Position numbers and translations under genes: made by a program. The notes under the pieces are model-generated. The model was not told where the DNA came from. It ran no database searches and saw only the letters and a list, made by a program, of their open reading frames with translations. This document shows, one piece after another, positions 7,878 through 17,182 of a stretch of 64,000 bases of DNA. The stretch's first letter is position 1. Every line of letters starts with the position of its first letter. Origin of the DNA: Actinoplanes sp. L3-i22 (GTDB lineage: Bacteria > Actinomycetota > Actinomycetes > Mycobacteriales > Micromonosporaceae); contig NZ_AP024745.1 in assembly GCF_019704555.1 (NCBI RefSeq), forward strand, positions 9,184,501 through 9,248,500, in the 5' to 3' direction.

Positions 7878-9164
7878 TCAGATTGCCTGGCCGGAGATGA
7901 ACGGGAGCCAGCCGGCGTACCAGCCCGAGAGCAGGGCCAGGGTGGTGAAAACGATGATGAGGCTGCGGTTCGAGACTCGGGCCAGGGCGAGGGCCGGGAC
8001 CAGCAGGATCGGGAACGCGGGCAACAGATGCCGGGCGGCCATCGAGATGTGCGCGTGTGAGCCGACCGAGAGGATCAGGGTCGCGGCGGCGAAGACCGTC
8101 AGCTGCCACGGGCCGCGGCCGACCAGCAGGGCGAGCAGCACGACGAAACCGGCCAGGAACAGCACGGACAGGAGCCGGATCGGCTTGCTGGCGTGGTCGT
8201 CGTCGACGCCGATCATGATGTCGGTGACGGTCTTCCAGGCCGATTTCCCGTAGTCCCACTGCGCGCCGAACGTGTTCTCGTGGATCTCGAAGTACCGGTG
8301 GACGCTGCCGAGCCGGCCGGCGGCGAACGCGACATAGGCGATCAGGCCGGCCGGGGCCAGGAGCAGCGCGGCGTACGGCCGCCAGCCGCCACGCCGGGAG
8401 ATCACGGCGACCAGCGCGGCCAGGCCGACGGTGCCGATCAGGGCCGCCGAGGTCGGTCGGCTGAGGCCGCCGGCCGCCGCCAGCAATCCGGCGATCAACC
8501 AACGTTCCTTCAGTACGGCGTAGAGCGCCCACGCCGCGAGCGCGGTGAACAGCGACTCGGTGTACGCGCCGTTCTCCGTCATGGCGGCGGGCGCGACCGC
8601 CCACAGCACGGCGAGCAGGATCCCGGCGCGGTGACCGTGCACGTGCCGGCCGATCGCGTAGAGGCCCCAGGCAGCGGCGACGGCCGAGAAGAACGAGATG
8701 ATCAGGCACGCGGTGGCCGGCGAGACGAACGGCAGGAACGTCAGCGGGCGGGCCAGCCACGGGTAGAGCGGGAAGAACATCAGGCGCAGTTCGTACGGCA
8801 CGCCGTCGGAGTCGACCGCGCCGACCGGGCCGCCCAGTCCGCTGCCGGCGATCTTCGCGTACCACCGGCCGTCCCAGGAGACCAGCGCGTCCAGGATCGA
8901 GGTGAAGCCGCGCCACTGGTTGTTGATCGTGCCGTCGGGGTAGACCTGCCGACCCGGGTCGCGCAGGTGCGCGTGGGCGGCCAGCACATACATGACCTCG
9001 AGGCTGAGCATGCGGACCATCAGGTAGAGGCCGATCGCGGTGGCGGCGGCCGGGAGCCGGCTCGTGCGCGCGGGGCGCTCCGCTGCGGGGTCGCCCTCGA
9101 CCGTGTCCGCGCGGTCCTCCGTCACGTGGGGAATCGCGGCCTCCCTGCGTCCGGCGGCAACCAT
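7878..9164 (-). CDS. GT-C type mannosyltransferase-like membrane protein (PIG-V family-like)
   Basis: This 428-residue integral membrane protein has a cytoplasmic N-terminal tail of about 40 residues and about nine or more hydrophobic segments. Motifs fit GT-C enzymes related to PIG-V: SWDGRWYAKIA in the first outer loop, which would supply the acidic catalytic residue, FFPLYPWLARPL, and a later HISMAARHLLPAFPI. Such enzymes use polyprenyl-phosphate sugars to glycosylate lipids or proteins outside the membrane. The gene starts one base after the stop of a TetR gene, so it is in its operon. The acceptor cannot be inferred. Confidence 0.75.
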   Translation of the reverse strand: MVAAGRREAAIPHVTEDRADTVEGDPAAERPARTSRLPAAATAIGLYLMVRMLSLEVMYVLAAHAHLRDPGRQVYPDGTINNQWRGFTSILDALVSWDGRWYAKIAGSGLGGPVGAVDSDGVPYELRLMFFPLYPWLARPLTFLPFVSPATACLIISFFSAVAAAWGLYAIGRHVHGHRAGILLAVLWAVAPAAMTENGAYTESLFTALAAWALYAVLKERWLIAGLLAAAGGLSRPTSAALIGTVGLAALVAVISRRGGWRPYAALLLAPAGLIAYVAFAAGRLGSVHRYFEIHENTFGAQWDYGKSAWKTVTDIMIGVDDDHASKPIRLLSVLFLAGFVVLLALLVGRGPWQLTVFAAATLILSVGSHAHISMAARHLLPAFPILLVPALALARVSNRSLIIVFTTLALLSGWYAGWLPFISGQAI

Positions 9165-9165
9165 C

Positions 9166-9831
9166 TTATCGATGCGGATCGTTGCCTGAGGCTATCGCGC
9201 CGGCTTGCGCCCCGCGATCCCCGACCTCGGGGTTCGGAAGTTTAACCCGTACCCCAGGATGGTTTTTCCAGCCGTTGGCCAGGAGATCGAAGATGGTCTC
9301 GACCGCGGCCCGGCGATCCGGCCGGGCGCTGGTCAGGGCCGGGATCTCCAGGACGAACCGGGCCAGGGTGACGCAGGCCAGGTCGTCGGCGGGGGCGCCG
9401 AGCTCGGCGGCGATCGCCGCGCCCAGCGCGCCGGCATGCCGGGTCCACATCCGCTCGGAGTAGGCGCGCAGCGCCGGCGTGCCGTCGACCAGGTGGACGA
9501 AGTCGGCGCGCAGCGGGTGCTCGGCGATCGGCAACCAGGTGGCCAGGACGTGCTCGCGCAGAGCGTCCAGGACGTCGCGGCCCGGCGGCCGGTCGCGGAC
9601 CACCGCGGCGAGGATCTCGTCGCGACCCTCCTCCTGGTCGAAGACCAGCGCTTCCTTGCCGCTGAAGTGCTTGAACAGCGTGGTGGTGGAGACATCGGCG
9701 GCCTCCGCGATGTCCCGGATGCCGACCTGGTCGTAGCCGTGCTCCAGGAACAGGCGCAGGGCGGCGTCGGCGAGCGCCTGGCGGGTGGCCGCCTTCTTGC
9801 GCTCGCGGCGGCCGATCGGAACCTCGGTCAT
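9166..9831 (-). CDS. TetR-family transcriptional regulator
   Basis: This 221-residue protein has an N-terminal TetR HTH at about residues 10-60, with RQALADAALRLFLEHGYDQVGIRDIAEAADVSTTTLFKHFSGKEAL, one of the most conserved forms of the motif. A helical ligand and dimer domain follows. It is divergent from a TetX-like monooxygenase, with 80 bp between them, and precedes a GT-C gene on its own strand. The usual arrangement would have it repress itself and the monooxygenase, with a small hydrophobic compound as inducer. A likely operator is present in the spacer. Confidence 0.92.
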   Translation of the reverse strand: MTEVPIGRRERKKAATRQALADAALRLFLEHGYDQVGIRDIAEAADVSTTTLFKHFSGKEALVFDQEEGRDEILAAVVRDRPPGRDVLDALREHVLATWLPIAEHPLRADFVHLVDGTPALRAYSERMWTRHAGALGAAIAAELGAPADDLACVTLARFVLEIPALTSARPDRRAAVETIFDLLANGWKNHPGVRVKLPNPEVGDRGAQAGAIASGNDPHR

Positions 9832-9864
9832 GGGCCGAGCCTAGCCGAGAGTGGCACCGCCAAC

Positions 9865-9885
9865 AAAGTTGAACCGTTGCACTTT
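9865..9885. promoter_or_regulatory. Putative TetR operator
   Basis: A 21-bp imperfect palindrome begins AAAGT, ends ACTTT, and has a partly symmetric centre AACCGTT. Sixteen of 21 positions match its own reverse complement. It sits midway between the TetR and monooxygenase start codons, in an AT-richer patch, where it could block both promoters. Confidence 0.5.
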
Positions 9886-9911
9886 TTTACCGAGTCTGCT
9901 TTTCTGTATCC

Positions 9912-10988
9912 ATGACAGCCATCAGCATCATCGGCGCGGGGCCCGGCGGGCTTACCTGCGCCCGCATCCTGCAGCGGCACGGCATCCCGGTGACCGTTTA
10001 CGACCGCGACCCGCACCGCGCCGCCCGCAACCAGGGCGGCACCCTCGACCTGCACGCCGACGACGGCCAGATCGCGCTGCGCGAGGCCGGCCTGCTCGAC
10101 GAGTTCTTCCGCTTGGCCCGGCCCGAGGGCCAGGAGATGCGGCAGTATTCGAGCGTCGGCGAGCTGCGCAGCCACCACCTCCCGGCGCCCGACGAGCTGT
10201 TCAAGCCGGAGATCGACCGCGGGCAGCTGCGCGACCTGCTGCTCGACTCGCTCGAACCCGGGACCGTCAAGTGGGGTCACGCGCTCGCCTCGACCGACGG
10301 GCACGTCCTCAATTTCAAGACCGGCGATGCGGTGGAGACCGAGCTGGTCATCGGCGCGGATGGCGCATTTTCCCGGGTACGGCCGGTGCTCTCGCCCGCC
10401 GTCCCGCAGTACACCGGAGTCTCGTTCCTGGAAGCCTGGTTCGACGACGTCGACAACCGGCACGCCGAGATCGCCGCCCTGGTGGGCCAGGGTGGCGCAC
10501 ATGCCGCCGACGGCGAGCGGGGGCTGTTCGCTCAGCGCAACAGCGGCGGGCACATCCGCGTCTACATCATCCGGCGGAACCCGGCCGACGTGACCGGGCT
10601 GAGCACCGAGGAGCTGCGGGCGGGGCTGCTGGCCGAGTTCGCCGGCTGGTCACCAGGGCTGCGGCAGCTGGTCAGCGACAACGACGGGGCCTACGTCGAC
10701 CGGCCGATCATGGTCCTGCCGGTCGAGCACACCTGGGCGCACCGCCCCGGCGTGACCCTGCTCGGCGACGCCGCGCACCTGATGCCGCCGCTCGGCGTCG
10801 GGGTGAACATGGCCATGCTCGACGCCAGCGACCTGGCGCTCGCCCTGGTCGGCGCGGCGACGCTCGACGAAGGGGTGCGTGCGTATGAGTCGATCATGCT
10901 GCCCCGCTCCGCCGAGATCGCCAAGATGCTCGACGGGCGCGCCGCCGACCTGCTCGACACCGACATCCCGGATTTCGGCGAGCAATGA
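9912..10988 (+). CDS. FAD-dependent monooxygenase, TetX-like
   Basis: This 358-residue flavoprotein monooxygenase is of the PHBH/TetX type. The FAD dinucleotide fold is at the N-terminus (SIIGAGPGGLTCARILQRHG). The substrate and flavin region reads GGTLDLHADDGQ, as in TetX. The DG motif is VIGADGAFSRVR, and the GD motif LLGDAAHLMPPLGVGVNMAMLDA holds the FAD ribityl. Enzymes of this class hydroxylate aromatic compounds or inactivate tetracyclines with NADPH and oxygen. No membrane segment is present, so it is cytosolic. Divergence from a TetR gene points to induction by its own substrate. Whether it confers drug resistance cannot be judged from sequence. Confidence 0.88.
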   Translation: MTAISIIGAGPGGLTCARILQRHGIPVTVYDRDPHRAARNQGGTLDLHADDGQIALREAGLLDEFFRLARPEGQEMRQYSSVGELRSHHLPAPDELFKPEIDRGQLRDLLLDSLEPGTVKWGHALASTDGHVLNFKTGDAVETELVIGADGAFSRVRPVLSPAVPQYTGVSFLEAWFDDVDNRHAEIAALVGQGGAHAADGERGLFAQRNSGGHIRVYIIRRNPADVTGLSTEELRAGLLAEFAGWSPGLRQLVSDNDGAYVDRPIMVLPVEHTWAHRPGVTLLGDAAHLMPPLGVGVNMAMLDASDLALALVGAATLDEGVRAYESIMLPRSAEIAKMLDGRAADLLDTDIPDFGEQ

Positions 10989-11744
10989 TCAGCGACCGAA
11001 CCGCCACCAGCGCTTCGCCGCCGGCCGGGTCGGCGCGCTCAGTGCGGCCCCCTCCTCGACCTGCTCCGCGCGCAGCGCCCGCAGCCGGGACGCCGCGTCC
11101 GGCACGCCACGCTGCTCGGCCAGGGTCCACCAGCGTTCGGCGACCTCCCGGTCGTGGTCCTCGTAGTAGCGCGCCAGGTTGCCGGCCGCGCCCGCGTTGC
11201 CCAGGTCAGCGGCCACGTTCCACCATCGCAGGGCCTCACCCGAGTGCCCCAGGGTGTCGTAGAAACTGCCGAGGTCGTTGGCCGCCTCCGGGTGCCCGCC
11301 CTCGTGGGACTGCTCGAAGCGCTGCACGGCGAACCCGTGGTGCCCCTGCCGCATCAGCATGCCGCGGCGATAGTCATGCTCGGCCTGGGCCAGCGCCGCG
11401 ACTGCCGGGTCCTTCGGCACTCGCTCGGCGAACTTCCGGCGGATCGGCCGCTGGGCGTCGACGGCCCGCTCGACCAGGCGCATCCAGCGGATCAGCGCGA
11501 CCGTCCGCTGGAATCCGGGAGGTGTTCCGTCGGCGGCCAGGCGCTCCACGGTCCGCTGCAGCTCGGCCGGGGCGCCGGCTTCGAGCGCGCCGAAGATGGT
11601 GGTCAGCTCGTGCCCCTCGGGCGTCTGGTCGCCGGGTCGCCCGCCGGCCTCGATCAGCTCGACGATCCGTTCCGCGGCTCGCGCACTGAACAGCAGCTCT
11701 TTCTCGACATCGTCCACGCCGTCCCCCATCGCTCGATCCACCAT
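10989..11744 (-). CDS. Sel1/TPR-repeat protein
   Basis: This cytoplasmic protein has 251 residues. The C-terminal half has Sel1-like alpha repeats, visible as GHPEAANDLGSFYDTLGHSGEALRWW, AADLGNAGAAGNLARYY and the following WWTLAEQRGVPDAASRL. The first half is helical and unrecognised. Sel1 repeats serve as protein-binding scaffolds. It is convergent with the monooxygenase with no gap (stop codons abut) and divergent from the NACHT ATPase gene, separated by about 170 bp. A start at 11729, preceded by GGTGGA, is equally possible. A partnership with the NACHT protein is only suggested by position. Confidence 0.75.
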   Translation of the reverse strand: MVDRAMGDGVDDVEKELLFSARAAERIVELIEAGGRPGDQTPEGHELTTIFGALEAGAPAELQRTVERLAADGTPPGFQRTVALIRWMRLVERAVDAQRPIRRKFAERVPKDPAVAALAQAEHDYRRGMLMRQGHHGFAVQRFEQSHEGGHPEAANDLGSFYDTLGHSGEALRWWNVAADLGNAGAAGNLARYYEDHDREVAERWWTLAEQRGVPDAASRLRALRAEQVEEGAALSAPTRPAAKRWWRFGR

Positions 11745-11913
11745 GGACGGTAGTCGTCCGGGTAAAGGCGGGCGGCTCACGGCGTACCGTCGCAATTGTC
11801 TTTGGAGGTGAGGCGGCCGGGAGGCGCGCCGCGGCCGGTTGCCGCCGGAGCCTGGCGGAAAAGTCGGACAAGCAGGGCGGGGCGCGGGGCGCGAAGGTGT
11901 CTACCGTCGCGGG

Positions 11914-14900
11914 GTGGCGGGCAGGAAACACCTCTTCAGGCGGCTGATGCTCGCCATGGTCGCGGTTGGCGCGATCGGGCTGGCGATCTGGATGGCGGTC
12001 GGCGACTCCGCGACCAATGATGTGCGGGCCAGCGTGGCGAGCCTGTTCGTCGGGCTGTGCGCGCTGGCGCTGACCGTGCTCGACCGGCCGGTCGAGCCGC
12101 CGCCGGCCGACTCGGAGCAACTCGCCGACGACCTGGCCGCGACGGTGAACCAGCAGTGGCTCGGCGAGGCGCGGATCCGGGACCTGCGGGATCCGCAGGT
12201 GCTGCCGCTGGTCTGGACGAGCGGCGACGCCGGCCCGCTGTTCCGGGTCGACATCGGCGCGTTCGACGAGGTGACCCGGCTGCTGGCCCGCGCCTACCGG
12301 TCGGTGCCGGGCGGGCGGCTGGTCGTGCTCGGCGAGCCGGGCGCCGGCAAGAGCGTGGTGGCGGTGCTGCTGACGCTCGGGATGCTCGGCGGGCGTGACG
12401 CCGGGGATCGGGTTCCGGTGCTGCTCAACGCGTCCTCCTGGGATCCGGTGTCGCAGGCGCTGCCGGAGTGGATCGTCACGACGCTGGCGGCCACCTACTA
12501 CGCCGGGGAGCGGCGCATCCCGCAGGCGCTGGTCGACGACGACCTGGTGGTGCCGGTGCTGGACGGGCTCGACGAGATTCCGGAGACGTCACGGCGCAGC
12601 GCGATCCGGCGGATCAACGACGCGGTCGGGGCGCACCGGCCGATCATCGTGACCTGCCGGTCCGCGGAGTACGCCGACGTGTTGCGCAACGGCGCGCCGA
12701 CCCTGCACCGGGCGCCGGTGGTGACCGTGCAGCCGGTGTCCGGGGCGGATCTCGCGGCGTACGTGGAGCTGGTCGGATGGCCGGAGCACGTCGATTGGAA
12801 GCCGGTCCTCGCCGAGATCCACGAGAACCCGGACGGGGATCTCGCCGCGGCGCTGAGCACCCCGTTGATGATCTCGGTGGCGCGGGCCGTCTACCGGAAC
12901 TCGACGGCGGCCGCGAGCCCGGTCGAGCTGCTCGACGTGGAGCGGTTCGACACCCGGCACGCCATCGAGGACCATCTCGTGGACGAGCTGGTCACGGCCT
13001 CGTTCGCCGACCGGCCGGGCCGGTGGCCGGCGGACAAGGCGCGCCGGTGGTTGACCTTTCTCGCCGAGCACCTGCATCGGTACCGGGAGCGGGATCTGTC
13101 CTGGTGGCGGATGGCGGACCGGCTGCTGTCGCCGTGGACGGCGCCGGCCGTGGGCCTGGTGATCGGGCTGCTGATCATGACCGGCGTGTCGGCCTGGCTC
13201 GTCGCGTTCACCGATCCGGACCGGACGACGTTCAGTGACGACACCCTGGGCCCGGGCGCCGTCATCGGTGGCGCCATGACGATCCTGGCCACCGTGCTCT
13301 GGTTCGCCGGGGTCGGCGCGGTGCCGAGCCGGCTCGCGATCGCCGTCAAAGGATCCGCGGGACGGCTGCTGTCCGGTTTCCTGGCCGGTTTCTCGGTCGT
13401 GGCGATGATTTCCGTGCCGATCGCCGTCGGCCTCGGCGTGGTCGCGTGGATGGACGCCGACTGGACGTTCACGGACACCGTCGAGCTCAGCGACGGCCTG
13501 TGGGTCAGCCTCGCCGTCGCGGCGGTAGCGGGGGCCGGGGTGAGCGTGCACGCGCTGCTCAAGGCGCCGCCGGAACGGTCCCGCCAGACCACCCCGGCCG
13601 GCCGGCTGACCGGCGACCGCTGGTCGTCGTTGATCGGCGCGGCCGCGGCCGGCGAGGTGGTGGCGCTGATCGTGCTCCCGACGATCATGGTCGGGGTGAT
13701 CGCCGGTGACGTGACCGGCGGGACGGTGGCGGGGTGGGCCGGATTGTCCGGCACCCCGTCGCTGTGGGCAGAGGGCAGCTCGCCGACGGTCGATCACGAT
13801 GCCATCGGCCATGTCGTCATGGCGTCCGCGCTCTGCGGTTTCTGCTGCACCGTGCTGGTCCTGCTCAGCCGGGCCTGGCCGCGGTTCCTGGTGCTGCGGG
13901 CCGCCCTCGCGGTCCGCGGCCGGGCGCCCTGGCGGCTGATGGCGTTCCTCGCCGAGGCACATCGCCGGGACCTGCTGCGCGAGTCCGGCGGGGTCTACCA
14001 GTTCCGGCACATCCGGCTGCAGGAACGGCTCGCCGAACAGGCCGGCGCGACGTTCGGCCGGGCCCGGGGCGGGGCCGTCGCCGGGCCGTGGAGCACCGCT
14101 CGCCGGCTCGTCACGGTCGGGGTCGTGGCGGTTCTGGTGATCGGCGGATGGTCGGTCAACGCGATGAACAACCATCTGCACTGCCGGCCGCTGTCCGCGA
14201 TGCCCGGGCCGGTCGAGCAGGTGCGGATCTTCACCGGGTCCGGATCCGGGTGCTACGGCGTCGTGGCGGAACAGGGGTGGGACGCGCTCGGGCCGCCCCG
14301 GGCGGCCGGGGTGGCGAACAGCGGCCGGTACGTGCTGGAGCAGCTGCGCAAAGCCAACGGGTCGACGCCGGCTGACGCGCCCGTCGTCGCGGTCGTCGCG
14401 CCGTTCTCCGACCCGGATCCGATCGTCTACGAGTATCTCGTCCAGCAGCTCTCCGGTGTCGCGGTGGCCCAGGTCGGTGGGGGACGACAGGCGCGGGTGG
14501 TGCTGTTCGACGCCAAGCCCGGCGAATCGGTCGACGACCTGCTCGGCGCCTGGCGATCGGGAATCCGGCTGAGCGCCGTGATCCGCCTCGGCGACGACCT
14601 CGATCAGAGCGAGGCGCGGATCATCGGCCTCGACATGGCCGACCCCTCGTCGGGCCACGAGATGGCGACGACCGCGCCGGCAGACGTGAATTACCTGCTC
14701 CGGCGCTACGATCCGGCCGTGCCGGCGGTCGGCGTGGCGGACCCCGAAATCCGGTTCCCGACCAGGCAATACGACGACTGGCGGGTGGCCGGCGGGAACA
14801 TCTGCGCGGAGCCCGTCCGGTCCATCGGCATCTACACCGGGCCCGGCCACATGATGGACGAGTTCAGTGCCGGAGTGGCCCGATGGTGCGCCAAACCGCC

Positions 14901-15294
14901 GCCGCTGCTGATCATCCGGCGGGCGGCGGTCGAACACCTGCTGCGCCGATCGCCCCGGGACTATCCGGGGTGGACCTTCTACTACCCCACCGCCGGCGGC
15001 ACCTCGGTCGTCGGCGGCTGCCGGGGCGTCGACAGCTTGATCGTCGACGGATACCGGACGACCTTTCCCGGGCAGGGCGAGGCCTGCGGCGCGCTGCTGG
15101 GCGGCAGCGCGATCGCGGCGTATCGGGCGATGCACACCGTGCAGCAGGCGGCTGGGGAGGCGGATGACCAGGGCGGGCTGGATCAGCGGATCAGGCATCT
15201 CGGGCGGGGCTACGGCCGCGAGGCCATCGTGGTGATCCGGATGACGGCCGCCCCGGACGCGGTTCACTGGCGGCTGGACCTCATCAAGCTGTGA
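11914..15294 (+). CDS. Membrane-embedded NACHT STAND ATPase with a large extracytoplasmic C-terminal domain
   Basis: The product has 1126 residues. Two hydrophobic segments at about 14-31 and 38-56 are followed by a cytosolic NACHT NTPase: Walker A GEPGAGKS near 140-147, Walker B VVPVLDGLDEIP near 212-222, and sensor-like IIVTCRSAEY. A helical linker ends in a second membrane region of about six segments (roughly 410-660). The motif FLAEAHRRDLLRESGGVYQFRHIRLQERL, typical of actinobacterial NACHT proteins, comes next. One more membrane segment (VTVGVVAVLVIGGWSV) leads to about 370 residues probably outside the cell. These contain three or more Cys pairs and strands such as PVVAVVAPFSDPDP, which resemble a type 1 periplasmic-binding fold. 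It could act as a surface sensor coupled to an intracellular switch. GTG 11914 is the chosen start; ATG 11947 is possible. Confidence 0.8.
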   Translation: MAGRKHLFRRLMLAMVAVGAIGLAIWMAVGDSATNDVRASVASLFVGLCALALTVLDRPVEPPPADSEQLADDLAATVNQQWLGEARIRDLRDPQVLPLVWTSGDAGPLFRVDIGAFDEVTRLLARAYRSVPGGRLVVLGEPGAGKSVVAVLLTLGMLGGRDAGDRVPVLLNASSWDPVSQALPEWIVTTLAATYYAGERRIPQALVDDDLVVPVLDGLDEIPETSRRSAIRRINDAVGAHRPIIVTCRSAEYADVLRNGAPTLHRAPVVTVQPVSGADLAAYVELVGWPEHVDWKPVLAEIHENPDGDLAAALSTPLMISVARAVYRNSTAAASPVELLDVERFDTRHAIEDHLVDELVTASFADRPGRWPADKARRWLTFLAEHLHRYRERDLSWWRMADRLLSPWTAPAVGLVIGLLIMTGVSAWLVAFTDPDRTTFSDDTLGPGAVIGGAMTILATVLWFAGVGAVPSRLAIAVKGSAGRLLSGFLAGFSVVAMISVPIAVGLGVVAWMDADWTFTDTVELSDGLWVSLAVAAVAGAGVSVHALLKAPPERSRQTTPAGRLTGDRWSSLIGAAAAGEVVALIVLPTIMVGVIAGDVTGGTVAGWAGLSGTPSLWAEGSSPTVDHDAIGHVVMASALCGFCCTVLVLLSRAWPRFLVLRAALAVRGRAPWRLMAFLAEAHRRDLLRESGGVYQFRHIRLQERLAEQAGATFGRARGGAVAGPWSTARRLVTVGVVAVLVIGGWSVNAMNNHLHCRPLSAMPGPVEQVRIFTGSGSGCYGVVAEQGWDALGPPRAAGVANSGRYVLEQLRKANGSTPADAPVVAVVAPFSDPDPIVYEYLVQQLSGVAVAQVGGGRQARVVLFDAKPGESVDDLLGAWRSGIRLSAVIRLGDDLDQSEARIIGLDMADPSSGHEMATTAPADVNYLLRRYDPAVPAVGVADPEIRFPTRQYDDWRVAGGNICAEPVRSIGIYTGPGHMMDEFSAGVARWCAKPPPLLIIRRAAVEHLLRRSPRDYPGWTFYYPTAGGTSVVGGCRGVDSLIVDGYRTTFPGQGEACGALLGGSAIAAYRAMHTVQQAAGEADDQGGLDQRIRHLGRGYGREAIVVIRMTAAPDAVHWRLDLIKL

Positions 15295-15386
15295 CGGTGC
15301 GGCAAGCGAGGGTGAAGCTAGCACCACCATGAATCCTCATCTCTGCGCTATCGAAGCTCGCGGCCAGCGCTTTTACGCTGTCCACC

Positions 15387-16559
15387 ATGAACAGAGCGTG
15401 GAGGGACCTGCTGCGGGCGGTCGGCGCCGGCTTTGCCGGCCTGGCGGGCTTACCCCTTGCTTTCGGTACGGTGGTGAGCCTCCCGATCTGCCCGGTCGCG
15501 CTCGCCATGATCCGGCTCGACCGCCGGGTGGCCGACTGGCATCGGCGGCGCGCGTCCGAGATCCTCGGCACACCGGTTCCCTCGCCCTACTCCGGCCCGC
15601 CGCGCCGGGACGAGGCCGCGACCTGGCGTGACCTGGCCTGGCTGGTGGCGAGCTTTCCGCTCGGCATCGCCGGGGCCGCGATCGCCGGTGGGCTGTGGAT
15701 CGGTGCCTTGGAGTGCCTGTTCGCCCCGCTGATCGAGCCGTTCGCCCCGCCCGGGGTGTTCACGCCGCTGATCTACGAGGTCGACAGTCAGCCGGTCGCC
15801 TGGCTGACCGTCCTGGCCGCGCCGATCGTCGGGCTGGCCGCGGTCACCGTGCCCGGGCTGGTCAACCGGCTGCGGGCGAGGCTGGCCACGGCCCTGCTCG
15901 CACCGACCGAGGCGGAGCGGCTGCGGATCCGGGTCGGGCGGCTCGCCGCCAGCCGGGAGATCGTGGTCGACTCGTCCGCCGCCGAGCTGCGCCGCATCGA
16001 GCGGGATCTGCACGACGGCCCGCAGGTGCGGCTGGTGTCGCTGGCCATGCAGCTGGGCATCGCCGAGGACCTGCTCGACGACGATCCGGCGCTGGCCCGC
16101 AAGATGGTGGTAGACGCCAAGGGCAGCGCCGGCGAGGTGCTCGGTGAGCTGCGGGACCTGGTCCGCGGTATCCACCCGCCGGTGCTGGCCGACCGGGGCC
16201 TGCCCGGCGCGGTCGAGGCCCTCGCGCTGAACAGCGCCATCCCGGTCACGCTCGACCTGAACGTGCCGGGCCGGCTGTCCCCGGCGATCGAGTCGGCGGG
16301 ATATTTCGTGTTCGCCGAGGCGTTGACGAACGCGATCAAGCACAGCGGCGCGACCCTGGTGACCGCCACGATCACCCACGACGGGTCGACGCTGGTCGTC
16401 AGCGTCGCCGACAACGGGCGCGGCGGGGCCGAGCCCGGCGCGGGTGGCGGGCTGCGCGGCATCGAGCGCAGACTGTCCGCTTTCGACGGTAGGGTCACGG
16501 TCAGCAGCCCGGTCGGTGGGCCGACGGTCGTGCACATGGAGGTCCCGTGCGTGTCGTGA
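15387..16559 (+). CDS. Two-component sensor histidine kinase (NarL/HisKA_3 type)
   Basis: This 390-residue kinase has about four membrane helices in the first 170 residues and an outer loop (GVFTPLIYEVDSQ). The dimerisation helix has ERDLHDGPQVRLVSLAMQLG, with phosphoacceptor His209, marking the HisKA_3 family. The HATPase domain follows with the N-box EALTNAIKHS and G-boxes VADNGRGG and GGGLRGIERRL. It lacks a separate signal domain, so it may sense membrane state or a partner. The gene overlaps the response regulator gene by 13 bp, so the two form one operon. Confidence 0.92.
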   Translation: MNRAWRDLLRAVGAGFAGLAGLPLAFGTVVSLPICPVALAMIRLDRRVADWHRRRASEILGTPVPSPYSGPPRRDEAATWRDLAWLVASFPLGIAGAAIAGGLWIGALECLFAPLIEPFAPPGVFTPLIYEVDSQPVAWLTVLAAPIVGLAAVTVPGLVNRLRARLATALLAPTEAERLRIRVGRLAASREIVVDSSAAELRRIERDLHDGPQVRLVSLAMQLGIAEDLLDDDPALARKMVVDAKGSAGEVLGELRDLVRGIHPPVLADRGLPGAVEALALNSAIPVTLDLNVPGRLSPAIESAGYFVFAEALTNAIKHSGATLVTATITHDGSTLVVSVADNGRGGAEPGAGGGLRGIERRLSAFDGRVTVSSPVGGPTVVHMEVPCVS

Positions 16560-17182
16560 TCGCCGAGGACCAGGCGCTGTTGCGGGACGGGCTGACCCAC
16601 ATGCTCTCGCTCTACGGGTGCGAGGTGGTCGCCGCGGTGGAGGACGGGCAGCAGTTGCTCGCCGCGCTGCGCGAGCACCGGCCGGACGTGGCCGTGGTGG
16701 ACGTGCGGCTGCCGCCGTCGTTCACCGACGAGGGTCTTCGGGCGGCGGTCGTCGCCCGGGCCGAGATGCCGGGGCTGCCGATTCTGATCCTGTCGCAGTA
16801 TGTCGAGCGTCTCTACGCCCGGGAGCTGCTCTCCGACCGTGCGGGGGCGGTCGGATACCTGCTCAAGGATCGGGTGAGCGAGGTCCGCGAGTTCGTCGAC
16901 ACGCTGCGCCGGGTCGCCGCCGGGCAGACGGTCATGGACCCGGAGATCGTCGCCCAGTTGCTCGGCGGGACGGACCGGGTCTCCACGCTGACGCCGCGCG
17001 AGCAGGAGGCGCTGGCGCTGATGGCCGAGGGGCGGTCGAACGCGGGGATCGGCGCGGCCATGCACATCACCGAGCGGGCGGTGAGTAAGCACATCAACGC
17101 GATCTTCATCAAGCTCGACCTGCCCCAGTCCACCGACGACCACCGCCGTGTCCTGGCCGTCCTCGCCTATTTGGACCGCTGA
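16547..17182 (+). CDS. NarL/LuxR-family response regulator
   Basis: This 211-residue protein starts at a GTG inside the kinase gene. The receiver domain (1-120) has the acidic pocket IAEDQ, phospho-acceptor Asp52 in VVDVRLPP and Lys in YLLKDRV. A LuxR-type HTH follows at about 145-205: LTPREQEALALMAEGRSNAGIGAAMHITERAVSKHINAIFIKL. It should bind DNA as a dimer after phosphorylation by the upstream kinase. In this class the regulon is often small and may include neighbouring genes, but no shared operator was found. Confidence 0.93.
   Translation: MRVVIAEDQALLRDGLTHMLSLYGCEVVAAVEDGQQLLAALREHRPDVAVVDVRLPPSFTDEGLRAAVVARAEMPGLPILILSQYVERLYARELLSDRAGAVGYLLKDRVSEVREFVDTLRRVAAGQTVMDPEIVAQLLGGTDRVSTLTPREQEALALMAEGRSNAGIGAAMHITERAVSKHINAIFIKLDLPQSTDDHRRVLAVLAYLDR

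Noticed and set aside
12589..15330. A 913-codon frame opposite the NACHT gene
   Set aside because: It has no recognisable domain and shows Arg/Pro/His-rich composition typical of antisense shadows; the NACHT frame has clear motifs.
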